Shown: positions 14,845 to 18,386 of the stretch, piece after piece | How the letters are laid out: each line of letters starts with the position of its first letter | Position numbering within the stretch: the first letter of the stretch is position 1 | Assembly (NCBI GenBank): GCA_964653025.1 | Contig: CAZZBZ010000067.1 | Span: 1 to 18,386 of the forward strand | DNA: 18,386 nucleotides | Direction: 5' to 3' | Origin: JABWAM01 sp964653025 | GTDB taxonomy: Bacteria > Verrucomicrobiota > Verrucomicrobiia > JABWAM01 | Program-made: the position numbers and the translations under genes | The notes under the pieces: generated by a model | Seen by the model: the letters and a program-made list of their open reading frames with translations, nothing else | Told to the model about the DNA's origin: nothing | Database searches by the model: none

Positions 14845-15756
14845 ATGAAGGCATGGACCCTGAAATTCTGGACTCCCGACCAGCCGGCCCCCGAGGACGG
14901 GCGGACGTTCGGTTGCGCCGTCCATGGCTGGGCCAGCGATGGAACATGGAAAGGACCCGAGGATTCGGCCACGGTCCGATTCCCCCGGGAACTTCACAGC
15001 CTGATCTTTGCAGGAAAGTATGATGATGTGGCGTCGCAGGCGATCGCAGCCGCACGGGGGCAGCGCCCCTCGGCAGCCATCGCCCTTTTTGCGCGCGGCG
15101 ACGGGATGGAAGCCTTCCTGGCCCGCCTGCACGACGGGCTCGGGTCGGTGCCGGTGACGGGTGGGGGAGCCGCGCGTCGCGACGGAGCCCTTCATGGCGC
15201 GGTTCTCCCCGTCGCGGAGGATGTCGCCCTCCTGTTGCTCACTCAGGGAAAGTTCGAAATTATTTCCGCCAACCTGCACCTCCGAAAGGCGAACGCCGTC
15301 GAGTTTCAGCACGAGGGACCACGTCGGCTCATCGCGCTGCGATTCCAGGGGGAGACCGACTGGCATCCCGCCGCCGCCTTCTACCGCGAACTCCAGAAGG
15401 ATGCCGGCGTGGGGGCGCGCGACTTCGAATCGCTCGCGATGAGCGACACACGGGGAAGGAATCTGCACGCGGCCTTCGAGGGGGAGACGCTGGTCACCGG
15501 CAGCGACCTACCAGAAGGTCCGTTGCTCCACGTTGGGCGGACGAACTCCGTGGCCGTGCTCGATGGAATGGAAACGTTCTGCTCTGATCCGTCCTCCCTG
15601 GTCTTTGCCTGCGCCGGATTGCGAGGGTTGCTGCCGGGGCCGGTTCGCACCGGAGACGGGACCGTGGCCGGCTTCATGTTTGGCGAGGTGGTTTGCGACG
15701 CGCAGGGGCCGTCCTTTGGAAACCTCATGCTCTCCAAGCTGGTGGTGCGGACTTGA
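14845..15756 (+). CDS. FIST-domain protein (FIST_N plus FIST_C)
   Basis: A 303-residue protein matching the FIST sensory module. An N-terminal part around 75-150 includes AAIALFARGDGMEAFLARL and SVPVTGGGAARRDGALHGA, typical of FIST_N. The C-terminal part (about 175-300) has LVFACAGLRGLL (252-263) and GFMFGEVVCDAQGPSFGNL (276-294), corresponding to the FIST_C 'C.gR' and 'GfytyGEi...FhN' motifs. FIST modules are thought to bind small ligands such as amino acids and usually accompany signalling domains; none is present here and the protein is shorter than usual. It starts at ATG 14845, three bases after the isomerase-like stop, with a GAGG (14834-14837) upstream. Co-transcription with sugar enzymes suggests a sensor or carrier of a pathway metabolite, which is inference. 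Confidence 0.75.
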   Translation: MKAWTLKFWTPDQPAPEDGRTFGCAVHGWASDGTWKGPEDSATVRFPRELHSLIFAGKYDDVASQAIAAARGQRPSAAIALFARGDGMEAFLARLHDGLGSVPVTGGGAARRDGALHGAVLPVAEDVALLLLTQGKFEIISANLHLRKANAVEFQHEGPRRLIALRFQGETDWHPAAAFYRELQKDAGVGARDFESLAMSDTRGRNLHAAFEGETLVTGSDLPEGPLLHVGRTNSVAVLDGMETFCSDPSSLVFACAGLRGLLPGPVRTGDGTVAGFMFGEVVCDAQGPSFGNLMLSKLVVRT

Positions 15757-15787
15757 TGGCGGATCCCTCAACAGGTCGAGACTCCCA

Positions 15788-18386
15788 GTGAAGAAAACAT
15801 CCACGAAACGCAGGACGGTCATCGCGGTCCCCGGACTCGAAGCTTCGTCTTTCCCCAAAAGAAAGCGGCTTCCGGTCGGGGAGAAGACCCGTCCGAGGTA
15901 CGCCCTGGAAGGGCATGAGGACGAGGTCTACCACGAGCTCCGCATGGGCGCCCGTGGCACAGCGCCGGAGTACTGCGCCTTTTTGAACCAGTCGTGGACC
16001 TTCAACCGTTCCATGCGATGGACGACCGCCCCGCACGGCACCCTGATTTGCCATGAGGACGGGGGAAATCTCCGACTCACGGGTGTGCATCGGGTTTCGG
16101 ACTGGTTCTCGGACCCGGTCAACACCATCGAACACCGCGGGGATTCGACACGGTTCGTCAGAAAGTCCGCGAGGCGACGCGACTGCGTTGCCCTGCCGGC
16201 CCTCCAGTTCAATCTGGAGCAACACCCCCGGGTGGTTCTCAAAGTGGATGACGTCGACGCCGACTGGCAGCTGTGTGTACTCGTGAAGGGGCGCAGCGGT
16301 CCACCGCTGCTCTCCAGCGGCTGGGAAAGGGGGCCGAAGACGGTTCGCCTCGATCTGGCTTCGGAACTGCGTCGTCGTGGATTCCGTCTCCATTTCGTCG
16401 AACTGCACTTTGTACTGGGGCTCTGGTCTCCACTCCCCGGGAAGTCGTCGGAGGCGGTCTTTTCCATGGAAATGCCCGGGCGGGCGGCGATGGTGCCCTG
16501 CCTGCCCGTCATTCGCAGTTGCCAGACCGCGGCGGCCCGGGGCGTACCACTTTCGGCCATGGTGGTTGACGAGACGGGGAAACTCCTCCGCAGCCCTTTT
16601 GCGAGGGTGCACGCCCTCATCGGTGGCCATCGGATTCCCCTTTCAGAGCGAAAAGGGATTTGGTCCGCGACCGTGAGGAGTCTCGGGCGGGGCACCCACG
16701 AGGGTAAACTCTATGCCGAGGGCGCCGTGAAAGTTCGCAGCCGCTTCACCCTCACCGTCACCGACGGGAAGTTTGTCTCCTACGATCATCGCCGAAGATC
16801 GCTCGTACGATCCGGGCAGGCGCTGGGCCCCCTGAGTGGGTCGTATCAGGGGATTGTTTTCTTTCGCAATGCGGGGCGGCGCGGCGAGGCCATCGTGCAG
16901 GGACAGAAGGATTGGACCGCGTGGCATCGCAAGGCACCCATGGATGAGCACTGGCACTACTGGGAGGCGCTTACTGAAGGGGAGTTGGGAAAACGGTTTG
17001 GCTATCTGGAGGTTTGCGGATGGGACCTGATCCACCTCAGCCAGCACTGGGGAATCTGGGAAAAACTTGATGCCGGCGGACGGATCGCCCCGCATGGTGC
17101 CGAGCAACTCGCCCTGGTGCTACGCGTGGCGGGGCGCCACGGCCTCGGGCTTCAGCAGGCACTCAGCCATTATCCGTACAGCAGCGATTTCACGCCGCCC
17201 TGGAGGCAATATCTTGAGGACGGCTACCGCGATACGGACTGGAAGAACCCCCGGCGACCGTTCACCCGCAGGTTCCACCAATACCTGCGCGACTTCGCAA
17301 CGTTATTCCGGGAGGAAACCACCCTGGTTGCCATGTCCACCTCCGGGGAAGGTGACATTGCCGCCGGGCCGGCCCGCGTCAACGACACATTTCGTTTCAT
17401 GGCCTCGGTGGACCCCAACCACCTTTTCGTCGCCGAGCCCGCGAACCGCACGCCCATGCCGCAGAAGCATGTGCGGGGTTGGAAGCCGTCGCTGTATGGG
17501 AGCCGGATGTACTGGATTGGCGAAAAACTCGATCCCGAGATCGATCTTGGGGTGGAGTTTAAGTTCATGGGGATGTCGCCTTTCTTTATGGGGGAAGGAT
17601 CATGGTCGTGCCCACACCTCTACTCGCGGTTCATGGGCTCCAAAACGTGGGCGGGCACGCCACGCTACCGCCGACGGTTGCGCGACAGCCTCTACCTCGG
17701 CCTTGTTCACCGAAGCCCGATCCTCCTCACCTGGGAGGAGCAGTATGCCGAAGATGAGCGCATCATCTTCCGAAGGATCCGGGATGCGGTGGACTGGGGC
17801 CAGCGGTTCATGGAGCCTCCGGTCGCGCTGCGGGTGGACGATTCCTGCGTGATCGACCGTCGGGCGGTCCTTGGCCAATATGAGTCATTCTTTTCCGCCC
17901 TGCCGCTGGCCACGCAATACCTGCCTCCCGACCGCGCTCCAGGGCCATCCGTCCGGGCGGTGATCGACACACGCAGGCCCTATGTCGAACCCAGATTTGT
18001 CTCCAAAAGGGGGCGCCTGACGGAGGATCTGAAGTCCCTCATGCCGTTACGCGTGTCGCCGGGGTACCGTGCCAGCTACCTGTGGTCCGCCGATCGTCGG
18101 ACGCTCCTCGCCTATATCTATAACTGTACCGGCCACGAACGGCATCAAAGCGAACGGGATTTATCGCGCAACCTCCACCGTGCGCCTCGCCCGGCAGCGC
18201 TGGAACTGTGCGTGCAGAATCTCCCGCCTTTCCTACTGGAATGTCGCGTTTTCGACCTGGATGAGAAATCCTGCATCGAGAGGAGGGTCGTTGAGAAGCG
18301 TGGGGTCTTCTCCTTTGCCAGAAGCACGCACGACTATTTCTTGCTTCTTGCCCCAAAACCGCCCGAGTTTCGTGAGCCTTGTTCCT
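15788..18386 (+). CDS. Large putative clan GH-A-like glycoside hydrolase (3' end outside window)
   Basis: Hand translation from GTG 15788-15790 gives 866 open codons with no stop to the end of the window, so the gene continues beyond it. The first 50 or so residues are basic and possibly disordered. Residues about 90-345 look like two beta-sandwich domains. Residues about 350-680 look like a TIM barrel: FGYLEVCGWDLIHLSQHWG (404-422), QQALSHYPYSS, TLVAMSTSGEGD with E521 at the end of the presumed strand 4, HLFVAEP (545-551), MSPFFMGEGSW with E603 at the end of presumed strand 7, and SPILLTWEEQY (644-653). E521 and E603 fit the acid/base and nucleophile of clan GH-A. A further beta domain follows. 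I do not recognise the family. GTG is chosen because it is 31 bp after the FIST stop and no better in-frame start is close; an ATG at 15944 is an alternative. No signal peptide. Confidence 0.75.
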   Translation, partial: MKKTSTKRRTVIAVPGLEASSFPKRKRLPVGEKTRPRYALEGHEDEVYHELRMGARGTAPEYCAFLNQSWTFNRSMRWTTAPHGTLICHEDGGNLRLTGVHRVSDWFSDPVNTIEHRGDSTRFVRKSARRRDCVALPALQFNLEQHPRVVLKVDDVDADWQLCVLVKGRSGPPLLSSGWERGPKTVRLDLASELRRRGFRLHFVELHFVLGLWSPLPGKSSEAVFSMEMPGRAAMVPCLPVIRSCQTAAARGVPLSAMVVDETGKLLRSPFARVHALIGGHRIPLSERKGIWSATVRSLGRGTHEGKLYAEGAVKVRSRFTLTVTDGKFVSYDHRRRSLVRSGQALGPLSGSYQGIVFFRNAGRRGEAIVQGQKDWTAWHRKAPMDEHWHYWEALTEGELGKRFGYLEVCGWDLIHLSQHWGIWEKLDAGGRIAPHGAEQLALVLRVAGRHGLGLQQALSHYPYSSDFTPPWRQYLEDGYRDTDWKNPRRPFTRRFHQYLRDFATLFREETTLVAMSTSGEGDIAAGPARVNDTFRFMASVDPNHLFVAEPANRTPMPQKHVRGWKPSLYGSRMYWIGEKLDPEIDLGVEFKFMGMSPFFMGEGSWSCPHLYSRFMGSKTWAGTPRYRRRLRDSLYLGLVHRSPILLTWEEQYAEDERIIFRRIRDAVDWGQRFMEPPVALRVDDSCVIDRRAVLGQYESFFSALPLATQYLPPDRAPGPSVRAVIDTRRPYVEPRFVSKRGRLTEDLKSLMPLRVSPGYRASYLWSADRRTLLAYIYNCTGHERHQSERDLSRNLHRAPRPAALELCVQNLPPFLLECRVFDLDEKSCIERRVVEKRGVFSFARSTHDYFLLLAPKPPEFREPCS

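Overview
The window is G+C-rich bacterial DNA that looks like a polysaccharide-degrading member of the Verrucomicrobiota or a neighbouring PVC phylum. Three things point there: a Gly/Ser/Thr/Asn-rich exported protein ending in a PEP-CTERM sorting tail, families of nested palindromic intergenic repeats, and many unusual glycoside-hydrolase-like genes without classical PUL transporters. Phylum placement is inference; there is no rRNA or other marker in view.

Left part (1-4387). The 3' end of a PEP-CTERM, autotransporter-repeat-like surface protein (+) is followed by two nested palindromes. A minus-strand group then reads right to left: two beta-propeller proteins 10 bp apart (4387->3083, 3072->1966) and, past a 103-bp cloverleaf-like palindrome, an alpha/beta-hydrolase esterase (1783->974).

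Middle part (4388-8959). A short divergent promoter region leads to a GH42/GHL6-like TIM-barrel protein (+, 4476-6560). It meets head-on a minus-strand pair: a Gfo/Idh/MocA sugar oxidoreductase (7673->6561) and a zinc-ribbon plus transglutaminase-fold protein (8959->7688). The two opposing stop codons lie in one TGATCA palindrome.

Right part (8960-18386). A second divergent region of about 295 bp precedes a five-gene plus-strand operon: GH78 alpha-L-rhamnosidase; a small Cys-motif TIM-barrel protein overlapping it by ATGA; a type I mannose-6-phosphate-isomerase-like protein with an N-terminal kinase-like domain that has lost its P-loop; a FIST-domain protein; and a large open frame that starts at a GTG (15788) and runs off the window. 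My hand translation of that last frame shows at least 866 residues with beta-sandwich-like and TIM-barrel-like parts, and glutamates where clan GH-A enzymes keep their catalytic pair.

Taken together this looks like a locus for taking apart a rhamnose-containing glycan: rhamnosidase, de-esterification, other glycosidases, sugar oxidation and isomerisation. The FIST protein is a possible small-ligand sensor. I see no obvious signal peptide on the enzymes and no transporter, so they may act on imported oligosaccharides. The gene set, especially kinase-like/isomerase + FIST + unassigned hydrolases, matches no textbook pathway I recognise and is the best candidate here for an undescribed system. 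No tRNA, rRNA, CRISPR array, insertion sequence or transposase was seen.
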